Assembly (NCBI RefSeq): GCF_900250115.1
Contig: NZ_LT984804.1
Coordinates: forward strand, 1,999,301-2,063,300
DNA: 64,000 nt
From: Cupriavidus taiwanensis
GTDB taxonomy: Bacteria > Pseudomonadota > Gammaproteobacteria > Burkholderiales > Burkholderiaceae
Reading direction: 5' to 3'
Under the pieces are notes generated by a model. The model saw nothing but the letters and a program-made list of their open reading frames with translations, ran no database searches and was not told where the DNA came from. The position numbers were made by a program, and so were the translations under genes. Positions 27,660 through 39,538 of the stretch are shown here, in pieces (the first letter of the stretch is position 1; every line of letters starts with the position of its first letter).

Positions 27660-28790
27660 ATGGAAATGACCAGCGCCAAGTTCGTCGCCACGCGCGCCGG
27701 CAGCGTGCCCGCCCTCGAGATCCGGGGCGTGCGCAAGGAATTCGAATCGTTCAGCGCCCTGCGGCATATCGACCTGACCGTCTACCAGGGCGAGATGCTG
27801 TGCTTCCTCGGCCCGTCGGGCTGCGGCAAGACCACGCTGCTGCGCATCATCGCCGGACTGGAGAAGCAGACCGCCGGCACCATCCTCCAGAGCGGGCGCG
27901 ACATTTCCGCCCTGCCTCCCGCCAGGCGCGACTACGGCATCGTGTTCCAGTCGTACGCCCTGTTCCCCAACCTCACGATCGCCGATAACGTGGCCTACGG
28001 CCTCGCGAATCGCCGCGCCAGCCGGGCCGAGACCGCGCAGCGGGTGCAGGAACTGCTCGACCTGGTGGGCCTGCCGACCTCCGGACGCAAGTATCCCAGC
28101 CAGCTGTCGGGCGGCCAGCAGCAGCGCGTCGCGCTGGCACGGGCGCTTGCAACACGGCCCGGCCTGCTGCTGCTGGACGAACCGCTGTCGGCGCTCGATG
28201 CCCTCGAACGCGTGCGCCTGCGCGGCGAGATCCGGCGCCTGCAGCAGCAGGTGGGCGTGACCACCATCATGGTCACGCACGACCAGGAAGAAGCGCTGTC
28301 CATGGCCGACCGGATCGTCGTCATGAACCACGGCGTGATCGAGCAGGTCGGCTCGCCGCTGGAGGTATACGAAAGCCCGGCCACGCCGTTCGTGGCGGAC
28401 TTCGTCGGGCGCGTGAACGTGCTGTCCGGCACGGCGCTGGGTGGGCGGCGCTACCGCGTGGGCACGCTGGAGCTGACCTGCGAAGGCTGCAGCCGCGAGT
28501 TCGAGCCCGGCACGCCGGTCAATCTATATCTTCGCCCCGAAGACCGCCACATCGGCCAGTTCAGCCCTGACACGCCCAACCAGCTGACCGTCAACATCGA
28601 AAAGGTCGAGTTCCTCGGGGACACCTGCATGGCCGAAGCGAGCTGCGAGCAATTGCGGGAACAGTCGCTCAGCCTTCAGTTCACCCTCGACCAGTTCCAC
28701 GATCACGGTATCCGCGCCGGCCAGCCCCTGCGCATTGCGCTGCGCGCCAGCCGCATCCAGGCCTTCGCCGCAACCGGAGCAGGACGATGA
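27660..28790 (+). CDS. phnT: AEP ABC transporter ATP-binding protein, island 1
   Basis: ATPase of the AEP importer (376 residues). Walker A is GPSGCGKTT, the signature is LSGGQQQRV and Walker B is LLLLDEP; a C-terminal TOBE-like regulatory domain of about 110 residues follows. ATG 27660 has GGGGA upstream. The stop overlaps the permease start by 4 nt (ATGA), which indicates translational coupling. In the D-loop this copy reads SALDALERV, where island 2 has the commoner SALDARVRV. Confidence 0.93.
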   Translation: MEMTSAKFVATRAGSVPALEIRGVRKEFESFSALRHIDLTVYQGEMLCFLGPSGCGKTTLLRIIAGLEKQTAGTILQSGRDISALPPARRDYGIVFQSYALFPNLTIADNVAYGLANRRASRAETAQRVQELLDLVGLPTSGRKYPSQLSGGQQQRVALARALATRPGLLLLDEPLSALDALERVRLRGEIRRLQQQVGVTTIMVTHDQEEALSMADRIVVMNHGVIEQVGSPLEVYESPATPFVADFVGRVNVLSGTALGGRRYRVGTLELTCEGCSREFEPGTPVNLYLRPEDRHIGQFSPDTPNQLTVNIEKVEFLGDTCMAEASCEQLREQSLSLQFTLDQFHDHGIRAGQPLRIALRASRIQAFAATGAGR

Positions 28791-30517
28791 AAGAGATCGC
28801 GCTTTCCCAACCGCCAGAAGCCACGCATGCGGGCTGGCTGGCCAGCCGGAACTGGGACGAAATCATCGCCCGCGCGGTGCTGGCCTGCGTGCTGGCCGCG
28901 CTGTTCCTCTTCCTGCTGGCGCCGATGTGCGCCATCCTGGCTAATGCCGTGCTCGATCATGACGGCCATTTTGTCGGGCTGGCCCACTTCGCCGCCTACA
29001 TCAAGACGCCGGCGCTGATGCAGTCGGCCCGCAACTCGGTGATGCTGGCAGGCAGCGTGGTCGGCATCTCGGTACCACTGGCCTTCGTCTTCGCCTATGC
29101 GCTGACGCGCAGCACCCTGCCCGCGCCCCTGAAGGCAGTCTTCCGGCTGGTGGCACTGATTCCGCTGCTGGCGCCGTCGCTGCTTTCCGCCATCTCGTTC
29201 GTGCAGTGGTTCGGCAACCAGGGCGTGCTCAAGCCGCTGCTGGGCGGGGCCTCGATCTATGGCGCGCCGGGCATCATCATCGCGGAGGTTTACAACACCT
29301 TCCCCCATGCATTGATGATCCTCGTCACGGCGCTGTCGCTGGCTGACGGCCGCCTCTACGAGGCCGCCAGCGCCCTCGGCGCCAGCACCTCGCGCAAGTT
29401 CTTCACCGTGACGCTGCCCTCCTGCAAGTACGGGCTGATCAGCGCGGCGACGGTGACCTTCACCTATGTCATCTCCGACTTCGGCGCGCCCAAGGTGATC
29501 GGCGGCGACTTCAACGTGCTGTCCATCGACGTCTTCAAGCAGGTCATCGGCCAGCACAATTTTTCGATGGGCGCGGTGGTGGGCATGCTGCTGCTGATCC
29601 CGTCCGTACTCTCCTTCATGATCGATACAGTGGTGCGCCGCAAGCTGCGCGCCCAGCTCACAGCGCGTTCGGTGCCCTATGCGCCCAAGCCCAATGCCTG
29701 GGTCAACGCGCTGCTGGGCGGCTACTGCGCGTTGATCTGCGCCCTGCTGCTGGCCGTGGTCGGGATGGCGGTCTATACCTCGCTGATCAAGCTGTGGCCA
29801 TACGACCTGACGCTCGGCCTGCAGAACTACCGCATCGTGCTGTTCGAGAGCGACATGGCGGGCGCCTACAAGAACAGCCTGGTGCTGGCAGGCGTCACGG
29901 CGCTGAGCGGCTCGCTCATCGTCTTCACGGGGGCCTACCTGATCGAGAAGACCCGCAACCTCGGGCTGATGCGGCCGGTCATGCATTTCCTGGCGGTGCT
30001 GTCGATGGCCGTCCCCGGCCTGGTGCTTGGCCTGGGCTACGTGATCTTCTTCAACCACCCGGCGAACCCGCTCAACTTCCTTTACAACACGATGATCCTG
30101 GTGATCCAGTCGACCATCATCCATTACTACACCTCCAGCCACCTGACGGCCATCACCGCGCTCAAGCAGATCGACAACGAGTTCGAGGCGGTGTCGGCCT
30201 CGCTCAAGGTGCCGCAGTGGCGCACCTTCCTGCGGGTCACGCTGCCGGTATGCCTGCCGGCGGTGCTGGACATCGCCCGGTATTACTTCGTGGTGTCGAT
30301 GGCCACCCTGTCCTGCGTGATCTTTCTCTATACCCCGGAAACCATCCTCGCCTCCGTCGCCATCATGCACATGGACGATGCCGGCGACATCGGCCCCGCA
30401 GCGGCCCTGGCCAGCCTGATCGTGCTGACGTCCACCGCCATCTGCCTGGTCTACGCCCTTTGCACCCGCGTGCTGCTGCGACGCACGCAGGCCTGGCGTG
30501 ACCTGGCCCGCCGCTGA
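28787..30517 (+). CDS. phnU: AEP ABC transporter fused permease, island 1
   Basis: Inner-membrane permease of 576 residues with two binding-protein-dependent transport domains in one chain, about 12 predicted helices. The two halves carry EAA-type loops ([20 protein letters not shown] and [21 protein letters not shown]). This fused form replaces separate PhnU and PhnV partners. The start ATGA overlaps the phnT stop. It is followed by phnW after 55 bp. Confidence 0.92.
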   Translation: MKEIALSQPPEATHAGWLASRNWDEIIARAVLACVLAALFLFLLAPMCAILANAVLDHDGHFVGLAHFAAYIKTPALMQSARNSVMLAGSVVGISVPLAFVFAYALTRSTLPAPLKAVFRLVALIPLLAPSLLSAISFVQWFGNQGVLKPLLGGASIYGAPGIIIAEVYNTFPHALMILVTALSLADGRLYEAASALGASTSRKFFTVTLPSCKYGLISAATVTFTYVISDFGAPKVIGGDFNVLSIDVFKQVIGQHNFSMGAVVGMLLLIPSVLSFMIDTVVRRKLRAQLTARSVPYAPKPNAWVNALLGGYCALICALLLAVVGMAVYTSLIKLWPYDLTLGLQNYRIVLFESDMAGAYKNSLVLAGVTALSGSLIVFTGAYLIEKTRNLGLMRPVMHFLAVLSMAVPGLVLGLGYVIFFNHPANPLNFLYNTMILVIQSTIIHYYTSSHLTAITALKQIDNEFEAVSASLKVPQWRTFLRVTLPVCLPAVLDIARYYFVVSMATLSCVIFLYTPETILASVAIMHMDDAGDIGPAAALASLIVLTSTAICLVYALCTRVLLRRTQAWRDLARR

Positions 30518-30572
30518 GCCCCTCTTTTCGACATCTTTCCGACAGACCAACACCCGACATCAGGAGACACCC

Positions 30573-31700
30573 ATGACCGCCGCGCCCTACCCTATCCTGC
30601 TGACCCCCGGCCCCCTCACCACCTCGGACCGCACCCGCGCGGCCATGCTGCGCGACTGGGGCTCGTGGGACACTGACTTCAACGCCATTACCGCCCGCAT
30701 CCGCGAGCAGGTGCTGGCGATCGTGCACGGCACAGGCACGCACGAATGCGTGCCCCTGCAAGGCAGCGGCACCTTTTCCGTGGAAGCCGCCATCGGCACG
30801 CTGGTGCCGCGCGACGGCCATGTGCTGGTGCCGGTGAACGGCGCCTACTGCCAGCGCATCGCCAGGATCTGCAAGACCATTGGCCGGCGCCTGTCCACCA
30901 TCGAATATGCGGAGGACCGGCCAATGCGGGCCTCGGACATCGACCGCCTGCTGGCGGCGGACCCCTCCATCACCCACGTCGCCGTGGTCCACTGCGAAAC
31001 CGGCACCGGCGTGCTCAATCCGCTGGACGAGATCGCCCAAGTGGTGGCCCGGCATGGGCGCGGACTGATCGTCGATGCCATGAGCTCATTCGGCGCGATC
31101 GACATCGACGCTCGCACCACCCCGTTCGACGCCGTTATTGCCGCCTCCGGCAAATGCCTGGAAGGGGTGCCCGGCATGGGCTTCGTGATCGCCCGGCGTA
31201 CCGCGCTGGAACGCTGCGAAGGCAACAGTCCCTCCCTTTCACTCGACCTCTATGACCAGTGGAAATACATGGAGCGAACCACGCAGTGGCGCTTCACGCC
31301 ACCGACGCATGTGGTCGCGGCGCTTGACCAGGCGCTCCAGCAATATGTGGAAGAAGGCGGACTCCCCGCACGCGGCGCGCGCTACACGCGCAACTGCGCG
31401 CTGCTGGTGGCCGGCATGGAAGCGCTCGGCCTGAAGCCCTACCTGGAGCGCAAGGTGCAGGCGCCGATCATCGTCACCTTCCACGCACCAGCCGACCCCC
31501 GCTACGACTTCAAGACCTTCTACCAGGCTGTCAAGCAGCGCGGCTACATCCTGTATCCGGGCAAGCTGACCGAGATCGACACCTTCCGGGTGGGATGCAT
31601 CGGCCATTTCGGCGACGCCGGCATCCCCGGCGCGGTGAAAGCCATCGGCGAAGTCCTGGCCGGGATGGGCGTCGAGATCGGCGCATCCGTCGCCGCCTGA
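30573..31700 (+). CDS. phnW: PhnW, 2-aminoethylphosphonate-pyruvate transaminase, island 1
   Basis: PLP enzyme (375 residues) that transfers the amino group of AEP to pyruvate, giving phosphonoacetaldehyde and L-alanine. The PLP lysine is K194 in [14 protein letters not shown] and the PLP-nitrogen aspartate is D168 in [10 protein letters not shown]; the N-terminal [10 protein letters not shown] binds phosphate. The ATG lies downstream of CAGGAGACAC. It ends the transporter unit and is followed by a strong hairpin at 31759-31790. It is highly similar to the copy at 58388-59521. Confidence 0.95.
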   Translation: MTAAPYPILLTPGPLTTSDRTRAAMLRDWGSWDTDFNAITARIREQVLAIVHGTGTHECVPLQGSGTFSVEAAIGTLVPRDGHVLVPVNGAYCQRIARICKTIGRRLSTIEYAEDRPMRASDIDRLLAADPSITHVAVVHCETGTGVLNPLDEIAQVVARHGRGLIVDAMSSFGAIDIDARTTPFDAVIAASGKCLEGVPGMGFVIARRTALERCEGNSPSLSLDLYDQWKYMERTTQWRFTPPTHVVAALDQALQQYVEEGGLPARGARYTRNCALLVAGMEALGLKPYLERKVQAPIIVTFHAPADPRYDFKTFYQAVKQRGYILYPGKLTEIDTFRVGCIGHFGDAGIPGAVKAIGEVLAGMGVEIGASVAA

Positions 31701-31758
31701 GACCGGGTTCGGGACCGTTGATATGAGCCTCACCCCCGTGCAACCCAGCATCTGACAG

Positions 31759-31790
31759 GCACGCTCGCGGATGAGCGTCCGCGAGCGTGC
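31759..31790 (+). terminator. Hairpin terminator after phnW (island 1)
   Basis: Perfect 13-bp stem GCACGCTCGCGGA / TCCGCGAGCGTGC with a 6-nt loop, 58 bp after the phnW stop. There is no T tract, so it may act through RNA stability or Rho rather than as a classic intrinsic terminator. Confidence 0.6.
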
Positions 31791-31864
31791 GCTGCGTGGC
31801 GCTCAGCAGCCGATTCGTCCTGAACGGAACGCGCCTGCGCGAGCGCTCGCTCGCTCAACGGAAA

Positions 31865-31891
31865 CAAAAAAGCTCCGCGCTGGCGGAGCTT
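31865..31891 (-). terminator. Intrinsic terminator of the cold-shock gene
   Basis: Read leftward, a 9-bp stem (AAGCTCCGC / GCGGAGCTT) with a 4-nt loop leads into a run of T opposite 31866-31870. It lies 50 bp past the stop of the cold-shock gene. Classic intrinsic form. Confidence 0.85.
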
Positions 31892-31941
31892 CCTTTCCCG
31901 GACTGGCGCTGCGGCGCCAGCGGAATTCAGGTCGGTGCGAT

Positions 31942-32145
31942 TCAGATCGGCTCGATCTTGGTCGCGGCCGGGCCCTTCTGGCCGACGCCGGCAACGTAAC
32001 GCACCTTCTGGCCTTCTGCCAGCGACTTGAAGCCGCTGCCCTGGATTTCGGAGAAATGCGCGAACAGGTCGTTGCCGCCTGCATCAGGCGTAATGAAGCC
32101 AAAACCCTTCGAATCGTTAAACCACTTGACGGTACCGGTTTCCAT
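31942..32145 (-). CDS. cspA: Cold-shock-domain protein (CspA family)
   Basis: A 67-residue OB-fold RNA chaperone. The RNP1 motif KGFGFI and RNP2-like DLFAHF are present, and length and start ([20 protein letters not shown]) are those of the family. It is monocistronic, with its own terminator at 31865-31891 and a long gap upstream shared with a divergent small gene. Whether it is cold-inducible cannot be told from the sequence. Confidence 0.96.
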   Translation of the reverse strand: METGTVKWFNDSKGFGFITPDAGGNDLFAHFSEIQGSGFKSLAEGQKVRYVAGVGQKGPAATKIEPI

Positions 32146-32427
32146 GTTGGATTCCTCAATAAGTTCCTTCTCACCGGTAAAAGCGCCGGCAAGGCATGAC
32201 GATCAAGGAAGACACAAGGAGAAAAAGTGGCGCCGTACGGGCAAGCACCTGGACTTCGAGGCTGCGGCTTGAAAGATCCTGCATCGACCCTTATACAGGC
32301 CACCCCCCGCCAAGTCAACGAACTTCTACGGATCGCTGCGGAATCGTGCGCAGAGTGCGGCTCGCGGGTCTTCGCGTCCTGCACGCGGCAGGCATGCTAC
32401 AGTGGCCCATCGAAGGGAACACCACGG

Positions 32428-32649
32428 ATGACACTCTGCACTGCCTGCCAGTCCATCGAACGCCATGTGCGCGGCGCCCCCGGGCATGCCGCGCTGCGCA
32501 TCACCGACACCCGACGCATCAAGCCGCCGCGCTCGGCGGCCGTCACCATCAGCAGCTTCGTCTGCCAGGATTGCGGTGCCGCATGGACCTACCGCGACCA
32601 GAAGAGCGGCCCCGAACAAGGGTGGGACCTGCCAACGCCGCCGCAGTAG
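32428..32649 (+). CDS. Small zinc-ribbon-like hypothetical protein (73 aa)
   Basis: Unknown. Starting at ATG 32428 (GAAGGG about 10 nt upstream), the product has two Cys pairs, CTAC near the N-terminus and CQDC at about 50-53, likely holding one zinc. A frame open farther upstream exists, but its extra codons overlap the cold-shock upstream region and do not look coding. The icd terminator at 32669-32695 probably ends this transcript too. Confidence 0.55.
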   Translation: MTLCTACQSIERHVRGAPGHAALRITDTRRIKPPRSAAVTISSFVCQDCGAAWTYRDQKSGPEQGWDLPTPPQ

Positions 32650-32668
32650 ACCAACCCGCGGCGCCAAC

Positions 32669-32695
32669 GAAAAACCCCGGACCGGGGTCCGGGGT
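32669..32695 (-). terminator. Intrinsic terminator of icd, probably bidirectional
   Basis: Near-perfect GC stem ACCCCGGAC / GTCCGGGGT at 32674-32695, followed in the leftward direction by TTTTT. It lies 40 bp past the icd stop and 25 bp past the convergent small gene. Confidence 0.85.
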
Positions 32696-32734
32696 CTTGC
32701 TCACGGCCGGCCCGCAACGCGGAGCCGACTGCGC

Positions 32735-34972
<2,238 letters not shown>

Positions 34973-35866
34973 TGCTTCTCTCAGATCCTCTATCGGTGGG
35001 TGGGACTTCTGCCTGCCGGGTCACGGTCAGGGCAACAAACTAGGCGAAAAATAGAATTTTGCCTCAGTTTGCTTTCAGGAATCTGAAAATCTACGCCGTC
35101 AAGTCCTTTTCTCTCACCCCTGGCCACCCGGCAAGCCCCCTTTGCAGCGCGCTTCGTCGTCACTGTCGGCCGTCCGGACGCTGCCGGACGATGTTTTAAG
35201 TGACACTTTTATCTGATCTGCACGAAGTTTCATCCGAGCAACCAAATGCACCGCGCTCCACCCGAACTCCATTACCCCAAAAGAACGAGTCGGCTTGGAG
35301 TCCGCACAAGGGATCGCTTTCGTCTATCCGCCGTTTGCCGTGGCATGGGCGCCGAGCCGCGCACATTTCGGCCCTAGCCAGGCGTTGTCCTGGCACGCGG
35401 CCCCCGTGTGATCCGCCACGCGAGGCATCACAAGACTGGTGCACTCCGGAAACCCGGCAAACGTTTCAGTTCGGAAACGTCGTATCTGGCAAAAAGTAAA
35501 CCATGAAGCATTAAGTTGCCATTTCTGGCGTCATATTCGGATTGCTGACGCGGCGCCCCGGGCAACGCGCCTGCCGGTAGCGTGTATTTCCTACTCCATT
35601 TTGTTACAGCCCTGCAACTCCCGGGACAAGGGACTGGCCGGATGTCGCTGGCGTAAACGCCCGGATCCTGACGGATCAAGGATTGCAGCCCGCTGGCACA
35701 GCCATCGCTATGCCCTCGCTCAGGATGGGCACGCGTATCCGTCGAGCCGCGCGGACCGATCCCGCCCGCTTGGCGCCGTCCCCATGCAAGGCGCGATGCC
35801 AGGCCCGACACTGCCCCTCTCGAAAAACCAGCGGCAGCATCCGCCGACAAGACCAAAGAGACCGAC
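34973..35866. other. 894-bp intergenic region between icd and the polysaccharide operon
   Basis: No supported gene. It holds the icd upstream region (AT-richer around 35040-35095, dyad TTTCAG-N4-CTGAAA) and a second perfect dyad, ACGTTTC-N6-GAAACGT, at 35461-35480, placed about 390 bp ahead of wecB. The stretch from 35173 to 35520 is lower in GC than its neighbours. It probably contains the promoter and a long leader of the rightward operon. Short frames in it lack ribosome sites and known relatives. Confidence 0.55.
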
Positions 35867-37045
35867 ATGCCGAAGAAAGTCCTGGCTGTATTCGGAACCC
35901 GCCCGGAAGCCATCAAGATGGCGCCGCTGATTCATCGCCTGAAGGCCTCGGACCGCTTTGAGTTGCGGGTCTGCGTGACCGGACAGCATCGCGAGATGCT
36001 GGACCAGGTACTGCGGCTGTTCGAGATCGAACCGGATTACGATCTCAACGTCATCAGCCATGGCCAGAGCCTGAGCGACATCACCACGCGCGTGCTTTCA
36101 GGCGTGCATGCGGTGCTCGATCAATACTTGCCCGATGCGGTGCTGGTCCATGGCGATACCACCACCACCCTGGCGGCCACCCTCGCTGCCTTTTACCGCA
36201 ATGTCGCAGTCGGGCATGTCGAGGCAGGACTGCGCACCGGCGACCTCAGTGCCCCCTGGCCCGAGGAGATGAACCGCCGCGTCACCGACGTGATGGCAGC
36301 CTGGCACTTCGCGCCGACGCAGCAGGCACAGGAAACCCTGCTGCGCGAGGGGGTCGACCCGATCCGGGTCAGCCTGACCGGCAACACCGGCATCGATGCG
36401 CTGCTGCAAGTCAAGGCCCGGCTGGACACCGACGTGGCGCTGCACCAGCAGCTGGCGGCGAACTACCCATTCCTGGACGGCTCGCGCCGGCTGGTGCTGG
36501 TGACAGGGCACCGGCGCGAGAACTTCGGCGCGCCTTTCGAGCGCCTGTTCACGGCACTGCGCACGCTTGCGGACCGCAACCGCGATCTGCAATTCGTCTA
36601 TCCGGTGCACCTGAACCCGCGCGTGCGCGCCCCCGTGCAGGCCATCCTGAGCGGGCATCCGGACATCCACCTGATCGAACCACAGGAGTACCTGCCTTTT
36701 GTGTTCCTGATGTCGCGGGCGCACCTGATCGTCACGGATTCCGGCGGAATCCAGGAAGAAGCGCCGGCACTCGGCAAGCCCGTGCTGGTCACGCGCGAAA
36801 CCACGGAGCGGCCCGAGGCCGTCGCCGCGGGCACGGCGCGGCTGGTCGGCTCTGATCCCGAGCGCTTGATTGCCGCCGCGGAGCAACTGCTCAATGACGA
36901 CGACGAGTATGCGTGCATGTCGCGGGCGCACAACCCATTTGGCGACGGCCGTGCCAGCGAACGCATCGTTCTCGCGCTGGAGGGCCGTGCCGCCGAGTAT
37001 TGCGGCGCGCCCGCCGGCCTGGGTACCGGCGTCACCACGCACTAG
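35867..37045 (+). CDS. wecB: UDP-N-acetylglucosamine 2-epimerase, first gene of the polysaccharide operon
   Basis: Non-hydrolysing epimerase (392 residues) interconverting UDP-GlcNAc and UDP-ManNAc. Family motifs [11 protein letters not shown] near the N-terminus, VTGHRREN in the middle and [11 protein letters not shown] plus RETTERPEA near the C-terminus are all present. It opens an eight-gene rightward unit. Because no UDP-ManNAc dehydrogenase (wecC) follows, ManNAc itself rather than ManNAcA is the likely sugar supplied to the synthase (inference). Ribosome site weak (GAGA). Confidence 0.94.
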   Translation: MPKKVLAVFGTRPEAIKMAPLIHRLKASDRFELRVCVTGQHREMLDQVLRLFEIEPDYDLNVISHGQSLSDITTRVLSGVHAVLDQYLPDAVLVHGDTTTTLAATLAAFYRNVAVGHVEAGLRTGDLSAPWPEEMNRRVTDVMAAWHFAPTQQAQETLLREGVDPIRVSLTGNTGIDALLQVKARLDTDVALHQQLAANYPFLDGSRRLVLVTGHRRENFGAPFERLFTALRTLADRNRDLQFVYPVHLNPRVRAPVQAILSGHPDIHLIEPQEYLPFVFLMSRAHLIVTDSGGIQEEAPALGKPVLVTRETTERPEAVAAGTARLVGSDPERLIAAAEQLLNDDDEYACMSRAHNPFGDGRASERIVLALEGRAAEYCGAPAGLGTGVTTH

Positions 37046-37157
37046 CCGGCAAGGGTAGCGCACGCACGACACGCGCAACACGTCGCCCCCCGACAAGCAC
37101 ACCTCGCACCACGCTACAGCCGCGGCCGGCCTGGTCGCTTACCGCAGGAGCATCGCA

Positions 37158-37490
37158 ATGAAGCGCTCACGTATTGGAATGGCAACAGCCGTTGCACTCG
37201 CCGCGGCTCTGGCGCTGCCGACAGCCAGGGCCGCGCTGACCGAGGAAGCCACCGTGGCCCTGGCCGGAAGCCCGCTCTATCTTCCGGCCAGCCCTGCCAA
37301 TCCCGGCGGGCTGAACGGCTACGAGCACGGCAGCCAGCTCGATTTCGCTTTCGAAGCGCATGCGCCAAGCAAGAACAAGGCGCTGAAGGACAGGCTGACC
37401 AAGAAGCTCCTGAACAAGGCCGTGGCGGGCCCGAAGTTGCAAACCGGCTCTTACACGCTGGCGCCTGCGCCTGCGGCCGAACCGGACTGA
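37158..37490 (+). CDS. Small secreted hypothetical protein (110 aa)
   Basis: Unknown. A clear signal peptide (MKRSRIGMATAVALAAALAL, cleavage likely after the following PTARA) leads a mature protein of about 85 residues with a Lys-rich centre (SKNKALKDRLTKKLLNK) and an Ala/Pro tail. AGGAG is 7 nt before the ATG. It lies between wecB and the deacetylase-like gene, so it probably works in the periplasm with the polysaccharide machinery. Confidence 0.75.
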   Translation: MKRSRIGMATAVALAAALALPTARAALTEEATVALAGSPLYLPASPANPGGLNGYEHGSQLDFAFEAHAPSKNKALKDRLTKKLLNKAVAGPKLQTGSYTLAPAPAAEPD

Positions 37491-37604
37491 CGTTCCCCTT
37501 CATTGCCACGGCGCCTCGCCGCCCGGCGGCATAACGCCCCGTGCCGCAGCCGGGCGGCTGCGCACGGCAAGACCGGTTCACATTGATCGCGCTGGGAGAA
37601 GACC

Positions 37605-39443
37605 ATGCCAAACCCACTGTATGCCCTGCTGCAACGGCTGCGAAAGCACCGCGCCATGCTGTTGTTGGTCGTGGCGGCGCTGTCGCTGGCCATGCCAGCG
37701 GTGAGCCGCGCCGCCACCAACCAGATCGCGCTGCTTGTGCCGGACGGCATGGTGCTGCCCGACGCGCGCGTCTCGGCGTGGGAGGATGCCGCGCGGGAAG
37801 AAGGGTTGAAGCTGACCGTCATCAGCGATACCCAGTTGCAGCAAGGCATCACCCCGGCACAGTTCCCTGGCCTCATCCTGCCCGACCAGGTGCACGTGCA
37901 TGCCAGCGAGAACCTGATCGCCGCGCTGGAGAATTACACCAACCTGGGCGGGAAGATCATGCTGGTGTATGACTTCGGCGCGCTGACCACCACCGGCTTC
38001 TATGCGCCGCAGCGAAGCCGGCTCAGCAACCTTGCCGGCGTCGATTACGTGCTCTACGACTCCCTGCTCGGCAATATGATCGGCCTGGGGCCGGTCACGG
38101 GCCTGGGCAGCACGCTCAGGAGCATCCAGGTGCCGCCCGGCAAGTCAATGTTGTGGTCCACCAACGGCACTACCGACCAGGTGGAGGGCATTTCGGGCTA
38201 TGTCTATGGCTTCCTGACCTATCCCAGTTTTGTCACGCAAGGCACTTATACCGGATCGGCACTGCTGACATCGCCAAACTTCGGCCTGGTGGCCGGGCTG
38301 CGCAATTTCGGCTCCGGCAGCGTGCTGTTCGTCAACCTGCCGCTGTCGTACCTGAAGGGCCAGACCGACGGCATGCTGATGCACGGCTTCCTGCGCTACT
38401 TTGCCGTCAACCTGATGAAGCTGCCGCGGCTGTCGGCACAGCCCAAGGGGCGCGCCGGCCTGGTGCTGAACATGCACTTCTGCGCCGGCGACCAGATCGC
38501 GCCGGCGCTCAAGCTCAAGAACTGGGGCATCTTCAACAACGGACCATTCTCGGTTTCCGTGACCGCGGGCCCGGACCAGATCACCTTTGGCGATGGGCGC
38601 GGCATCAAGCTGTCGCAGAATGCCACGGCGCAGCAGCTGCTGCTGTTTCTGCAGTCCAAGGGCCACAAGATCGGCAGCCATGGCGGATGGATCCACGACT
38701 ACTGGGGTGCCAACGCCAGTGAATCCAACCAGGCCACGTTCCAGCAGTATCTTGAGCTGAACAAGCAAAGCGTGGAAGCAGTGACCGGGCGGCCAGCGAC
38801 GGAGTATGCCGCGCCGGAAGGGAACACCCCGCAATGGTCGGTCGACTGGCTGGAAGCCAACGGCAACACCGGATATTACTTTCTTGGCCATACCGGCATG
38901 GCGCCAACGCGCAGCTATCGCAACGGCGTGCTGACCAACCAAGGCATCCGCGCATTCCCGGTCATGCCGTTCGGCCAGTATGCGACGTTCGAGGAGTTCG
39001 ATGAGTTCAACGTGCCCGCGGGCAGCGTCACCGCCTGGTACCGGCAACTGATCGACTTCGTGGTCAAGAACCGCACCAGCCGGCTGATCTACATGCACCC
39101 GCTCGGCGCCGAGGAGTATCCGACTGTGTTGAACGCGCTGTTCAGCCGCGCCGCGACGCTGGCGCTGAACGGGCAGTTCAGCTGGTACACCATGGACACG
39201 CTGGCCAGGTTCGGGCAGCGGCGTGACCAGGTCAACTGGCAGGCCACCGACAACGGCCTCACCTGGGTATTCCAGGCCTCGCATCCGACCGACATGACTG
39301 ACATGACCTGGGTACTGCCGCGCACGGGCTTCATTCAGCCGGTGGTCACCGGCGGCCTCGGGCTCGTGACCTTCGATGCCAACAACTGGATCGTGACCTC
39401 GCTGGGCGGGACGTCGCTGACGTTTATCGCCAGCAAGCTCTGA
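37605..39443 (+). CDS. Secreted two-domain protein with polysaccharide-deacetylase-like C-terminal half
   Basis: A 612-residue exported protein (hydrophobic signal near 16-36). The N-terminal half (about 40-270) looks like a Rossmann/amidotransferase-like fold (IALLVPDGMVLPDARV, GGKIMLVYDFGA). The C-terminal half (about 280-540) has an order of motifs like NodB deacetylases: GSHGGWIHD with H359 and H364, APEG at 403-406 and YMHP with H498. The usual TFDDG motif is replaced by NMHFCAGDQ, and the histidines are spaced one residue wider than usual. A role in deacetylating the polymer is plausible but unproven. Confidence 0.7.
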   Translation: MPNPLYALLQRLRKHRAMLLLVVAALSLAMPAVSRAATNQIALLVPDGMVLPDARVSAWEDAAREEGLKLTVISDTQLQQGITPAQFPGLILPDQVHVHASENLIAALENYTNLGGKIMLVYDFGALTTTGFYAPQRSRLSNLAGVDYVLYDSLLGNMIGLGPVTGLGSTLRSIQVPPGKSMLWSTNGTTDQVEGISGYVYGFLTYPSFVTQGTYTGSALLTSPNFGLVAGLRNFGSGSVLFVNLPLSYLKGQTDGMLMHGFLRYFAVNLMKLPRLSAQPKGRAGLVLNMHFCAGDQIAPALKLKNWGIFNNGPFSVSVTAGPDQITFGDGRGIKLSQNATAQQLLLFLQSKGHKIGSHGGWIHDYWGANASESNQATFQQYLELNKQSVEAVTGRPATEYAAPEGNTPQWSVDWLEANGNTGYYFLGHTGMAPTRSYRNGVLTNQGIRAFPVMPFGQYATFEEFDEFNVPAGSVTAWYRQLIDFVVKNRTSRLIYMHPLGAEEYPTVLNALFSRAATLALNGQFSWYTMDTLARFGQRRDQVNWQATDNGLTWVFQASHPTDMTDMTWVLPRTGFIQPVVTGGLGLVTFDANNWIVTSLGGTSLTFIASKL

Positions 39444-39538
39444 TACGCAAGCACGCGCGGGACGACACGCTTGCCGGCGCACATGGCAGCGCACCGGCAA
39501 GCGCCTGCCGCCCATCATGCACTTGAGGATTGTCGTCC

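Noticed and set aside
35390..35405. TGGCACG near 35390 as a sigma-54 promoter of the polysaccharide operon
   Set aside because: The -12 half is CCCC rather than TTGC, so only one half matches.
35200..35499. A 99-codon frame in the gap before wecB
   Set aside because: No ribosome site, no recognisable fold, and the opposite strand is open as well over part of it.
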